Part shown: piece after piece, positions 1-7,753 of the stretch
Layout: each line of letters starts with the position of its first letter
How positions within the stretch are numbered: the first letter of the stretch is position 1
Assembly: GCA_910584785.1 (NCBI GenBank)
Contig: CAJUDX010000007.1
Location: 1 to 64,000 of the forward strand
DNA: 64,000 bases
Direction: 5' to 3'
Source: an uncultured Lachnospiraceae bacterium
Lineage (GTDB): Bacteria > Bacillota > Clostridia > Lachnospirales > Lachnospiraceae
Program-made: the position numbers and the translations under genes
The notes under the pieces: model-generated
Seen by the model: only the letters and a program-made list of their open reading frames with translations
Told to the model about the DNA's origin: nothing
Databases searched by the model: none

Positions 1-1
1 A

Positions 2-145
2 AATCCGGATCGACGGGAAGTTAAGAAATATGAATTGCTTGACAAGGCAAAGCTGGAGCGGGGAAGCGGCGGTATCGTCTGTATGTGTGAGGAAGTTATT
101 CCCATTGATGCCCAAAATTGTTTCATTCCTTGTAATTTAATATGA
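2..145 (+). CDS. C-terminal fragment of an unrecognised protein, cut by the window edge
   Basis: An open frame enters at the left edge and runs 47 codons to a TGA at 143-145. The visible tail contains GSGGIVCMCEEVIPIDAQNCFIP, with three cysteines. I do not recognise the family. It precedes the peptide transporter genes on the same strand, but a repeat and a hairpin terminator lie between them. Its stop codon is also the first three bases of the 168-bp repeat that follows, so the original C-terminus may have been different. That it is a real coding end is inferred from frame openness and position only. Confidence 0.45.
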   Translation, partial: NPDRREVKKYELLDKAKLERGSGGIVCMCEEVIPIDAQNCFIPCNLI

Positions 146-310
146 TGATACCAGGGTCAAAAGGTCGAAAATTCGACGAAAGCTTGCTTTCAGGAGAATT
201 TTTGAACTTGGGACCCGCCAAAAACATGAAAAAACAGCCAGATAGGGCGGATTTTGATTGTTTTTAGGATTGCGGGAATACGAAGTACGAAGCAATCTGT
301 ATCATAAGAA
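143..310. repeat. 168-bp dispersed repeat, copy 1
   Basis: This copy aligns without gaps along its full 168 bases with 16903-17070 and differs at only about 20 positions, mostly in the right half. The ends form an imperfect terminal inverted repeat (TGATGATAC on the left, GTATCATAA on the right). Inside are a perfect GTCGAA-AA-TTCGAC palindrome and a CCGCC/GGCGG pair. In both copies the first three bases are the TGA stop of the upstream gene. There is no coding capacity. It could be a MITE-like element or a structured 3' untranslated element. Confidence 0.85.
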
Positions 311-362
311 GCGGCAAAAAACCTTTTGACGTTTCTACCCTAAGATCGTTTTGAAAATTGGC

Positions 363-391
363 AGAGGCGCGTCTTTACCGCGCCTCTCTTT
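363..391 (+). terminator. Hairpin terminator upstream of the peptide transporter genes
   Basis: A perfect 9-bp stem (AGAGGCGCG at 363-371 with CGCGCCTCT at 379-387) has a 7-base loop and is followed by CTTT. The T-tract is short, so efficiency is uncertain. It would end transcription from the partial gene at the left edge. Confidence 0.55.
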
Positions 392-400
392 GCACTTTCA

Positions 401-625
401 GAGTATTCTCGGAAACTTTGCTGTGTGAACAGTAACTTTATGTCCATTCCTGCAGCTGATTTTCCGAGAGTGCTCTCGACCGTTAGCATATATGTTACTG
501 TTCACACGTTCACAGCAACGGGCAAAAATTCACGAAAATCGCCTTCGTCGATGGGATTTTTGCTCACTAGCCCATTTTAACATACGGTCAGCGCAGCAGG
601 TGCGCAGACCTATGTGAACAGTAAC
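401..625. other. Structured leader region before the dppB-like gene
   Basis: No gene is seen here. A 15-bp inverted repeat with two G-T pairs joins GAGTATTCTCGGAAA (401-415) to TTTCCGAGAGTGCTC (460-474). A second fold pairs GCAAAAAT (about 521-528) with ATTTTTGC (about 562-569), with ATCG/CGAT inside it. The region also carries one full 26-bp GTTACTGT palindrome (494-519) and two half copies (420-436 and 613-625). It could be an untranslated leader of the transporter operon or a pile-up of repeats. Confidence 0.5.
494..519. repeat. 26-bp palindromic repeat, full copy 1
   Basis: The element starts GTTACTGTTCACACG and ends TTCACAGCAAC, an imperfect palindrome. Other full copies lie at 20362-20387 and 49024-49049. 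Half copies lie at 420-436, 613-625 and 45581-45595. All are intergenic. Confidence 0.75.
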
Positions 626-678
626 GTCTGTATCCCTTCAATATTGTTATTCAAAGAAAAGGTGGTGTAAATAAGCCC

Positions 679-1638
679 GTGTTAAAAACAATTCTACGAC
701 GTATTTTGCAGAGTATACCGACACTTCTTATCGTTATTACGATTACCTTCGTGCTGACCAGGATGATTCCCGGCAATCCGGCGAGGACGATTTTAGGCCC
801 GCAGGCATCCGCTGAGGATATCGCGGAAATGGAAATTAAGCTTGGACTGAATAAGAGCAAGGTTGAACAGTATGCCGACTACATGATGGGCATTCTTCAC
901 GGAGACTTTGGAACTTCTTATGTTTATAACCGGCCTGTTACCGGGCTGATTGCCGAGCGTATTCCCAAAACCCTGATCATTACCCTGACCAGCCTTGCCA
1001 TCGCCGTGGCTGCGGGGATTGGAATTGGTGTATTGTCTGCATTAAAACAATATTCGATTTTAGACTATATTTTTATGGTGCTGGCGCTGATTGGCGTGTC
1101 CATGCCCATTTTCTGGCTGGGCCTGATGCTGGTTAATCTTTTTTCCGTTCAGCTTGGATGGCTTCCCGCCCTTGGCATGGGTTCGATGAAAAAGGGGATT
1201 GGCGATGTGATTTCCCACATGGTTCTGCCCTGCTTTTGTCTGGCGACGATCCCGACAGCAACCTTTGCCCGAATTACCCGATCCAGTATGCTGGAGGTAA
1301 TTCACAATGATTCGATTAAAGCCCTGCGTGCCCGCGGAATTAAGGAGAGCAGCGTTATCTGGAAACACGCTTTTAAAAATGCCCTGCCGCCCATCGTCAC
1401 GGTTTTGGGTTTGCAGCTGGCAAGCGCGTTTACCGGCGCCATCCTCACCGAGAGTATTTTCTCCTGGCCTGGCATGGGAACCATGATTGTTTCTGCGATT
1501 GACAACCGCGACTATATGCTGATTCAGGGAACCGTGCTGTTTATCGCTGTGGTCTTTGTTATCGTCAATCTGCTGGTGGATGTGGTCTACATGCTGATTA
1601 ACCCGCGTGTAAGCTACGAAGCGAAGGGAGGGAATTAA
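679..1638 (+). CDS. Peptide/dipeptide ABC transporter permease, DppB/OppB type
   Basis: This is one of the two membrane permeases of a peptide-class ABC importer. The 319-residue protein has an N-terminal membrane helix (about residues 8-28), a periplasm-side loop with the family signature RMIPGNPA, then five further hydrophobic segments. The ATPase-contacting EAA-like loop, around residues 215-240, reads ALRARGIKESSVIWKHAFKNALPP. Start is GTG at 679; the ribosome binding site AAAAGGTGG ends 13 bases upstream, which is long. The paired permease follows with no gap. The DppB/OppB fold is clear; the substrate class (dipeptide, oligopeptide, nickel, amino-benzoyl-glutamate) cannot be read from the sequence. 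The usual substrate-binding protein gene is absent from this side. Confidence 0.9.
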   Translation: MLKTILRRILQSIPTLLIVITITFVLTRMIPGNPARTILGPQASAEDIAEMEIKLGLNKSKVEQYADYMMGILHGDFGTSYVYNRPVTGLIAERIPKTLIITLTSLAIAVAAGIGIGVLSALKQYSILDYIFMVLALIGVSMPIFWLGLMLVNLFSVQLGWLPALGMGSMKKGIGDVISHMVLPCFCLATIPTATFARITRSSMLEVIHNDSIKALRARGIKESSVIWKHAFKNALPPIVTVLGLQLASAFTGAILTESIFSWPGMGTMIVSAIDNRDYMLIQGTVLFIAVVFVIVNLLVDVVYMLINPRVSYEAKGGN

Positions 1639-2553
1639 ATGGCAGAATCCAAAAATCTGACAGCACAGGACGCTCTTGGCCAGGAGGCCCAGGCCCGTAT
1701 GCTGAAACGGGAGCGCCGTGCAAATAATGTCTGGAATAAATTAAAGCGAAATAAGACGGGGATGATTGGCCTGGTGATTATCGTGGTAATGATTTTGATT
1801 GCCCTTTTTGCCTCGGTGATTTCCCCCTATGATCCGAATGAAATCCATCCTCTGGATGCGTTTATGAAGCCGTTTTCCCCAGGTCATTTTTTTGGAACGG
1901 ATCAGTTTGGGCGCGATTTGCTGTCCCGCATCTTTTACGGTGCCAGGATTTCCCTGGTTGTCGCTGTGGGCGGAACAGTCGTGGGCGGTGTGATTGGTGT
2001 GCTTTTAGGCTTGATTGCCGGCTATATGGGCGGTATTGTGGACGCTGTGATTATGCGTATTATGGATGGCTTTCTGGCCTTTCCCTTTGTGCTTCTCTCC
2101 ATTATTCTGATGACAGTGCTGGGCGAGGGGCTGATCAACGTGATTATTGCTATCGGCATCGGCAATGTCCCCAGCTTTGCCCGTGTGGTCCGGGGTGAGG
2201 TGCACATTGTAAAAAATGAGGAATACTGCAATGCCTGCCGGGTAATTGGTGTATCCAATGCCAGACTTTTGTTCGGTCACATCCTGCCCAATGCAATTTC
2301 ACCGATTATTGTCTATGCGACGTTAAACATTGCAGGGGCCATTATCTCTGAGGCGGCACTAAGCTTTTTGGGCCTTGGCATCCCGGCGCCTACGGCTTCC
2401 TGGGGAAGCATCCTGCGCGAAGGAAAGAGCAGCCTGACAAAAGCGCCGTTTGTGGCGACGATTTCAGGAATCTTTATCTTAATTACAGTACTTGGTTTTA
2501 ACTTGTTTGGCGACGGAATCCGGGATGTTCTGGATCCGAAGATGAAGCAGTAA
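1639..2553 (+). CDS. Peptide/dipeptide ABC transporter permease, DppC/OppC type
   Basis: This is the second permease of the importer, 304 residues. It shows the DppC layout: a basic cytoplasmic N-terminus ending LKRNKTGMIG, a first helix, the conserved FGTDQFGRDLLSRIFYGARISL segment after the first loop, and the EAA-like loop ACRVIGVSNARLLFGHILPNAISP near residue 200. The ATG directly abuts the TAA of the upstream permease, so the two are translationally coupled. Downstream come two tandem 108-bp repeats before the M20 hydrolase gene, which is unusual inside an operon. Function assignment to the peptide class is safe; exact substrate is inference. Confidence 0.9.
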   Translation: MAESKNLTAQDALGQEAQARMLKRERRANNVWNKLKRNKTGMIGLVIIVVMILIALFASVISPYDPNEIHPLDAFMKPFSPGHFFGTDQFGRDLLSRIFYGARISLVVAVGGTVVGGVIGVLLGLIAGYMGGIVDAVIMRIMDGFLAFPFVLLSIILMTVLGEGLINVIIAIGIGNVPSFARVVRGEVHIVKNEEYCNACRVIGVSNARLLFGHILPNAISPIIVYATLNIAGAIISEAALSFLGLGIPAPTASWGSILREGKSSLTKAPFVATISGIFILITVLGFNLFGDGIRDVLDPKMKQ

Positions 2554-2602
2554 ACACTTGAATCCGAAGATAAAGGGTTGCTGTGGATGTGCATAAACAG
2601 TA

Positions 2603-2710
2603 ACCTTCATGCGCCCAAAAGTAGTCATACCACCATAAATAAACGTCTGCCGGGCGCACTTGGAATACCTGAACTTAGACCGCCTAATCGGCGGTGGACT
2701 TTTATAGTAA
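2603..2710. repeat. 108-bp repeat unit, tandem copy 1
   Basis: This is the first of two head-to-tail units that differ at only two bases. Each contains a TGCGCCC/GGGCGCA pair and a hairpin ACCGCC-TAATC-GGCGGT followed by a T-rich stretch, so each could act as a weak terminator or processing site. The unit lies between a permease gene and the M20 gene of the same operon. Confidence 0.85.
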
Positions 2711-2818
2711 ACCTTCATGCGCCCAAAAGTAGTCATACCACCATAAATAAACGTCTGCCGGGCGCACTTGGAATACCTGAACTCAGACCGCCTAATCGGC
2801 GGTGGACTTCTATAGTAA
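2711..2818. repeat. 108-bp repeat unit, tandem copy 2
   Basis: The second unit starts exactly where the first ends. Relative to copy 1 it carries a T-to-C change in the stretch before the ACCGCC hairpin and another near the 3' end. A further full unit is at 45717-45824, a partial unit at 45665-45716 and a degenerate 3' half at 12213-12259. Confidence 0.85.
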
Positions 2819-2862
2819 TCTAGGAAAGAAAAGTTTGCTTTGTGATGGAGGAAAATAAATTG

Positions 2863-4041
2863 ATGGAGAATAAAAAGAAGGTACAGGATCGGGTGGATGA
2901 AATTCTGCCGGAACTGATTGAACTGGCAGATAAGCTGTGGCATCATCCCGAATACAGTTTTCATGAATATCAGGCATGTCAGTGGATGTCGGAATTGCTA
3001 CGCAGCTACGGCTTTACCGTGGAAACGGGCGTGGGCGGGATTGAAACCAGTGTTCGAGCGGTTTATGACAGCAAAAAGCCAGGGCCGAACCTTGGAATTT
3101 TAGGAGAGTTTGACGCTGTTCCCGGAATGGGGCATTCCTGCGGACATAACCTGATGTGTGCAATGGCAGTCGGCGCAGGTGCCGGGCTGAAAGCAGCGAT
3201 TGATGATCTGGGCGGAAAAATTACGGTGCTTGGAACTCCGGCGGAAGAAGGTGGGGGTGGAAAGGTGATTATGCTGGAAAACGGCGCCTTTGACGGCCTG
3301 GATGTGGCAATGCTTCTTCATTCTTCTTCGGAAACCTGCGTCAATGATATTTCCTATTCCAGGACGGATGTTCGGGTGCATTTTTACGGGAAGAAGGCCC
3401 ATGCGGCGACCTGGCCCGAGGAAGGCATTAATGCGTTAAATCCGATTATTGATTTGTTTACTATTGTCAATTCGATGCGGCTGGAACTGGGCGAGCGGGG
3501 AAAGATTCTGGGCATTATCCGCGACGGGGGTACGGATGCGATTTATATTCCTGACCACTGTTCGGCGGAATTTACGGTGCGTTCCTTTGATATGAAGTTT
3601 AAGTGGGAATTATATCACCGGCTGATTAAGATCTGCGAACATCTGGCAGAGATTACCGGGACGAGGTTTGAACATGAATTTACCGATTTATCCTATGAGG
3701 ATATTCGGAATAATCCGGTGATTGAGGATATTTTAGGCAAAAACTTTGAAGCCCTGGGCGAAACCCTGTGCCCGCGCAAGAAGGAGCAGGGAATTGGCTG
3801 TACGGACATGGGCAATGTCACCCATGCCGTTCCGGGCTTACAGTCTTACGTCCTTGCAGCTCCTGGTATGCGGGTGCATACGCCGGAGTTTGAAGAAGCC
3901 GTGGGCGGGCCGACAGGTCATCATGCCGTTGCCGTGGGTGCAAAGGCGATGGCGATGACAGCAGTGGATTTGCTGGAAAACCCGGAACTTTTGAAGGCAG
4001 TAAAACAGGCATTTCAGGAAATGAAGGCACAATACGAATAG
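2863..4041 (+). CDS. M20-family metallohydrolase (amidohydrolase, AbgB-like)
   Basis: This is a predicted cytoplasmic zinc-dependent amide or peptide hydrolase of the M20D group (hippurate hydrolase, aminobenzoyl-glutamate hydrolase and relatives), 392 residues from this start. Visible motifs are GEFDAVPGMGHSCGHNL (metal-binding and catalytic region, near residues 85-105), PAEEGGGGKV (acidic catalytic pair and metal ligand) and a dimerisation domain starting HFYGKKAHAA. I chose ATG 2863 because GGAGG sits 11 bases upstream; in-frame GTG 2842 and ATG 2845 lack a good site. It lies between the permeases and ATPases of a peptide importer, so it probably processes the imported substrate. The C-terminal HTPEFEEAV segment supplies a further ligand. 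Confidence 0.85.
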   Translation: MENKKKVQDRVDEILPELIELADKLWHHPEYSFHEYQACQWMSELLRSYGFTVETGVGGIETSVRAVYDSKKPGPNLGILGEFDAVPGMGHSCGHNLMCAMAVGAGAGLKAAIDDLGGKITVLGTPAEEGGGGKVIMLENGAFDGLDVAMLLHSSSETCVNDISYSRTDVRVHFYGKKAHAATWPEEGINALNPIIDLFTIVNSMRLELGERGKILGIIRDGGTDAIYIPDHCSAEFTVRSFDMKFKWELYHRLIKICEHLAEITGTRFEHEFTDLSYEDIRNNPVIEDILGKNFEALGETLCPRKKEQGIGCTDMGNVTHAVPGLQSYVLAAPGMRVHTPEFEEAVGGPTGHHAVAVGAKAMAMTAVDLLENPELLKAVKQAFQEMKAQYE

Positions 4042-4054
4042 TCGAGGTGATGCG

Positions 4055-5071
4055 ATGAGTGAAATAATTCTTTCCGTAAAAGATTTAAAAACTTACTTTT
4101 ATACGGCAAGCGGTGTGGCAAAAGCTGTGGACGGCGTAAGCTTCGATATTGCCCGGGGAGAAACCATGGGAATTGTAGGCGAATCCGGGTCAGGAAAAAG
4201 CGTGACTTCCAGTTCCATTATCCGGCTTCTGCCGCCAAAAACGGGGCGGATTGTGGGCGGCTCTATCCAGTTTGAGGAAAAGGATGTGCTGGCTTTAAAC
4301 CAGCGGCAGCTTTTGGATTTTCGGGGAAAGGATATCGCAGTGATTTTCCAGGACCCGATGACTTCACTTGACCCGGTATTTAAGATTGGCAGACAGATGG
4401 TGGAAATGATTATGGCCCATCAGCCGGTATCGAAGGAAGAAGCCAGGAAGATGGCGGTGGAAGCGTTAGATAAGGTTGGCATCCCTGAACCGGAAAAACG
4501 GATGAATGCCTATCCCTATGAACTTTCCGGCGGCATGTGCCAGCGTGTGATTATTGCCATGGCGGTTTGCTGCAAGCCCAAGCTGATTATTGCAGATGAA
4601 CCGACCACGGCCCTGGATGTAACCGTGCAGGCCCAGGTGCTGGAATTGTTAAAGGATCTGCAGAAAACCATGGATACGGCAATCCTTTTGATTACGCATA
4701 ACCTTGGTGTTGTGTGGGATATGTGCGATAAGGTGATGGTGATGTACGCGGGCAATACGGTGGAATTTACGGATACCAAGACCCTCTATCAAAATCCAAA
4801 GCATCCATATACCTGGGGGCTTTTAGATTCCATGCCCAAGTTAAGCGATGTTTCCCACGGCGAACTGCAGGCCATTCCCGGTACACCTCCGGATCTGCGC
4901 CTTACTGGAAAATGCTGTAATTTTTACAACCGCTGTCCCTATGTAACCGAGGAGTGCATGGTTTCAGTTCCGCCGCTGGTGGAAGTGGAGCCGGGTCATC
5001 TGGTTGCCTGCCACAGACAAAACCTGGAGAACAGCCTGGAGAAAGGAACGGTGACAGAAAATGAGCGATAA
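4055..5071 (+). CDS. Peptide ABC transporter ATPase, DppD/OppD type
   Basis: This is an energising subunit of the importer, 338 residues. Walker A is GESGSGKS (about residue 39), the Q-loop is FQDPMTSLDP, the signature is LSGGMCQRV, Walker B is LIIADEPTTALD, and the switch histidine is in LLITHNLG. The C-terminal oligopeptide-ATPase extension carries a cysteine-rich stretch, CCNFYNRCPYVTEEC, typical of OppD/DppD proteins. ATG 4055 has GAGGTGA four bases upstream and is 13 bases after the M20 stop. The end overlaps the start of the next ATPase by 11 bases, indicating translational coupling. Confidence 0.92.
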   Translation: MSEIILSVKDLKTYFYTASGVAKAVDGVSFDIARGETMGIVGESGSGKSVTSSSIIRLLPPKTGRIVGGSIQFEEKDVLALNQRQLLDFRGKDIAVIFQDPMTSLDPVFKIGRQMVEMIMAHQPVSKEEARKMAVEALDKVGIPEPEKRMNAYPYELSGGMCQRVIIAMAVCCKPKLIIADEPTTALDVTVQAQVLELLKDLQKTMDTAILLITHNLGVVWDMCDKVMVMYAGNTVEFTDTKTLYQNPKHPYTWGLLDSMPKLSDVSHGELQAIPGTPPDLRLTGKCCNFYNRCPYVTEECMVSVPPLVEVEPGHLVACHRQNLENSLEKGTVTENER

Positions 5072-6044
5072 CCGGCCCGTGATCATGAAGGTGGAACACC
5101 TGACCAAAGAATTTGAATTAAAAAGCAAGATCTTCGGCGCAAAGCCGCAGATTCTTCATGCGCTCAATGATGTTTCCTTAGATATCTATGAAGGGGAAAC
5201 CCTTGGTGTTATCGGAGAATCCGGCTGCGGGAAATCCACCTTTGGACGAACCCTGATTCAGCTTTATAAGGCGACAAAAGGTTCCGTGATGTTTGAAGGG
5301 AAAAATCTTTTTTCCTTAAAGGGTCAGGAACTTAAGAAGATAAAAAAAGATATCCAGATGGTTTTTCAGGACCCCTACTCTTCGTTAGACCCGCGAAAGA
5401 CAGCAGGAAAGCTTATCGAAGAGCCGATGATTGTCCACAACCTGATCCCGGATAAGACAAAGCGCGAGGAGAGAGTTCTGGAACTGATGCGCGAGGTGGG
5501 GCTGGATATTCAGCACGTTCACCGTTTTCCGCATGAATTTTCCGGCGGTCAGCGCCAGAGAATTAATGTTGCCAGGGCGCTTTCCATGAATCCGAAGGTT
5601 ATTGTCTGCGACGAACCGGTGTCCGCGCTGGATGTATCCATTCAGGCGCAGGTGCTGAATTTATTTAACCGCCTGCAGAGGGAACACAATCTGACCTATA
5701 TTTTTATTTCTCATGACCTGGGCGTAATTAAGCATGTCAGTGATCGTATTGCCATTATGTACCTGGGGCGGGTGGTGGAACTCTGCAAAGCAGATTCGAT
5801 TTACGAGGAACCGCTTCACCCTTACACCAAGGCACTTCTTTCTGCAATCCCGCCGGAATCACCTTTCCAGAACCGGGAGAGGATTGTATTAAAGGGAGAT
5901 ATCCCCAGTCCAATTGGAGATCAGATTGGATGCCCGCTGGCGGGAAGATGTCCGAGTTGCATGGAGAAATGCAAAAAAGAACAACCAAAGCTTGAAGAGG
6001 TAAGGTCAGGACATCAGGTGGCTTGCTTCTTATATACGAAGTAA
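5061..6044 (+). CDS. Peptide ABC transporter ATPase, DppF/OppF type
   Basis: This is the partner ATPase, 327 residues. It has Walker A GESGCGKST, Q-loop FQDPYSSLDP, signature FSGGQRQRI, Walker B VIVCDEPVSALD, switch histidine in FISHDLG, and the C-terminal cysteine cluster GCPLAGRCPSCMEKC. It overlaps the DppD-like gene by 11 bases. Its TAA stop (6042-6044) is also the first three bases of a 44-45-bp tandem repeat that fills the gap before the next M20 gene. Confidence 0.92.
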   Translation: MSDNRPVIMKVEHLTKEFELKSKIFGAKPQILHALNDVSLDIYEGETLGVIGESGCGKSTFGRTLIQLYKATKGSVMFEGKNLFSLKGQELKKIKKDIQMVFQDPYSSLDPRKTAGKLIEEPMIVHNLIPDKTKREERVLELMREVGLDIQHVHRFPHEFSGGQRQRINVARALSMNPKVIVCDEPVSALDVSIQAQVLNLFNRLQREHNLTYIFISHDLGVIKHVSDRIAIMYLGRVVELCKADSIYEEPLHPYTKALLSAIPPESPFQNRERIVLKGDIPSPIGDQIGCPLAGRCPSCMEKCKKEQPKLEEVRSGHQVACFLYTK

Positions 6045-6172
6045 TTGGTGCTGACCGTGGATTGTAATGGATAATAAAGCTAAACTAATTGGTGCTGGTC
6101 GTGGATTGTAAATGGATGATAAAACTAAACTAATTGGTGCTAGCCAAGGATTGCAGAGAATGATAAAAAAAT
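6042..6172. repeat. Three tandem 44-45-bp repeats after the transporter ATPase
   Basis: Units start TAATTGGTGCT at 6042, 6086 and 6131 and continue with a GGATTG motif and an ATAAAACTAAAC-like tail; the third is truncated. The first unit begins on the stop codon of the upstream gene. No hairpin terminator is obvious, so read-through into the downstream M20 gene is possible. Confidence 0.75.
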
Positions 6173-6209
6173 AACAGGTACTACAGACACAGAATGGAGC
6201 AGAACAGAA

Positions 6210-7472
6210 ATGAAAACAGTAACAAGAAGTGAAGTATGGGAGTTGGCAAAGAGCCGCAAGAATGAGTTAATCCAGCTGGTTTCCCGGCTGATTCAGATTC
6301 CCAGTGAAAATCCCACTGGTTCGCAGCGGGAAGTGATTGACTTTGTCGAACAATATCTGACGGATGCCGGAATTGGCTGGGAAGAGGTTTCCTGCAATCC
6401 GGCGCATCCCAACGTGCTGGCGAAGATGGGAAATGACGAAGGATTCAGCGTTATCTTAAATGGTCATGTGGATGTGGTTCCGGCGGGGGATCGGGCGCAG
6501 TGGAAGTGGGACCCCTTTGGCGGGGAGATAACGGATACACAGATTTTAGGGCGCGGCACCTCGGATATGAAGGCCGGTGTGGCAGGGCTGTTATTTGCCA
6601 TGAAGGTGATTAAGGATTCCGGGGCAAAGCTGAAAGGAAATATCCGGTTGCACATTGTTTCCGACGAAGAGAGCGGGAGCGAGTACGGAACGAACTGGCT
6701 GTGTGCACAGGGCTATGCTAAGGATGCCGATGCTGTAATTATTGCCGAGCCTACCTCCAACTGGACAATTGAATCCGGGCAGAAGGGTGGGCTGCACATA
6801 ATTTTCAAGGCCATCGGATGTTCGGCGCACGGAAGCCTGGGCAATTATAAGGGGGACAATGCGATTTTAAAGCTGGGAAAGGTGCTGGCGCATGTAGAAA
6901 AGCTGACGAAGATTGAAGGGCATTATCCCGAAGATTTGCTGGAAGCCCTTGCCGACTCGCAGATGGTTGCCGAAAAGGAACTGGGTATTCCCGGCGCAGG
7001 TCAGGTGATTAACCATGTGTCGGCAAATGTCGGTTTGATTTCGGGCGGAACAAGGCCGAACATGGTTCCCGACTACTGTGAAGCCACCATCGACTGCCGC
7101 CTTCCCTACGGTGTGGATCATGAGGAGATTGAGCGCACGGTGAAGGAAATGATTTCGGCTGCCGGTGTGGAAGGGGTGGAGTATGAACTGCAGTGGAAGA
7201 GCGAAGCCAATGTGACAAGAAACGACTCTGCCCTGGTAAAGGCAATTCGGAAAAATGCAGAAGCCATCTGGGGAATCAAAGTCTATCCGGCGTGGCAGTG
7301 GGCGTGCAGCGATGCGAGAGAATACCGCTTCCAGGGCATCCCCACCATCCAGTACGGCCCCAGCAATACCGAGGGCATCCACGCGCCGAATGAAAATGTG
7401 GATATCGAGGATGTGGCAAACGCAGGACAGATTTATGTGTTGACGTTGTGTGATTTGCTGGGGGTGGAGTGA
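6210..7472 (+). CDS. M20-family metallopeptidase (ArgE/DapE/CPG2 group)
   Basis: This is a predicted zinc-dependent carboxypeptidase or deacylase, 420 residues. The motif NGHVDVVPAG (near residue 88) supplies a metal-binding histidine and catalytic aspartate, GRGTSDMKAG the bridging aspartate, SDEESGSEYGT the general base and second-metal glutamate, and GIHAPNENV the C-terminal histidine ligand. Between them lies a dimerisation domain starting at about residue 200. The upstream site is poor (GGAG 14 bases from ATG 6210). It follows the peptide importer on the same strand and probably shares its substrate pathway. The exact amide substrate cannot be told from sequence. Confidence 0.88.
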   Translation: MKTVTRSEVWELAKSRKNELIQLVSRLIQIPSENPTGSQREVIDFVEQYLTDAGIGWEEVSCNPAHPNVLAKMGNDEGFSVILNGHVDVVPAGDRAQWKWDPFGGEITDTQILGRGTSDMKAGVAGLLFAMKVIKDSGAKLKGNIRLHIVSDEESGSEYGTNWLCAQGYAKDADAVIIAEPTSNWTIESGQKGGLHIIFKAIGCSAHGSLGNYKGDNAILKLGKVLAHVEKLTKIEGHYPEDLLEALADSQMVAEKELGIPGAGQVINHVSANVGLISGGTRPNMVPDYCEATIDCRLPYGVDHEEIERTVKEMISAAGVEGVEYELQWKSEANVTRNDSALVKAIRKNAEAIWGIKVYPAWQWACSDAREYRFQGIPTIQYGPSNTEGIHAPNENVDIEDVANAGQIYVLTLCDLLGVE

Positions 7473-7655
7473 ACTTGTTTTAAGGCAAAAGGGCAGGAGA
7501 GTTCATGTTTCTGATAACAGAAGCGTGGACGCTCCTCATAGATAGCGATGTATATTTTTTACTGGTTTTGTTATTATCCTATAAGACTACCGTTTACAAA
7601 TCAATCTAAACAGCATAAAGAATGGAAAAAATTAAGATAGAGTTATTGTGAAAAT

Positions 7656-7688
7656 TATGTGCATTTTATGTGCGTTTTATGTGCATTT
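7656..7688 (+). repeat. Three 11-bp direct repeats next to the dinJ promoter
   Basis: TATGTGCATTT, TATGTGCGTTT and TATGTGCATTT stand in direct tandem and end two bases before the -35 box. One turn per repeat on the same DNA face suggests a binding array, possibly for the DinJ/RelB ribbon-helix-helix antitoxin in autoregulation. That role is inference. The rest of 7473-7753 holds nothing I can name. Confidence 0.45.
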
Positions 7689-7690
7689 TA

Positions 7691-7719
7691 TTGACATTGA
7701 TCTTGAAATAATCTATAAT
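7691..7719 (+). promoter_or_regulatory. Consensus sigma-A promoter for the antitoxin gene
   Basis: A perfect TTGACA (7691-7696), a 17-base spacer and a perfect TATAAT (7714-7719) give predicted transcription from about 7726, 28 bases before the ATG. Confidence 0.8.
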
Positions 7720-7753
7720 AATTGTATTCCAAATAAAAAAGGAGAATATTGTT

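Noticed and set aside
2603..2818. CRISPR array
   Set aside because: The two 108-bp units are directly adjacent with no spacers, and no cas genes are present. The 44-bp, 27-bp and 22-bp tandem repeats fail for the same reason.
2578..2823. Short protein frames across the 108-bp repeats
   Set aside because: The frame repeats the same peptide because the DNA repeats; there is no ribosome binding site and the unit occurs elsewhere in other frames.
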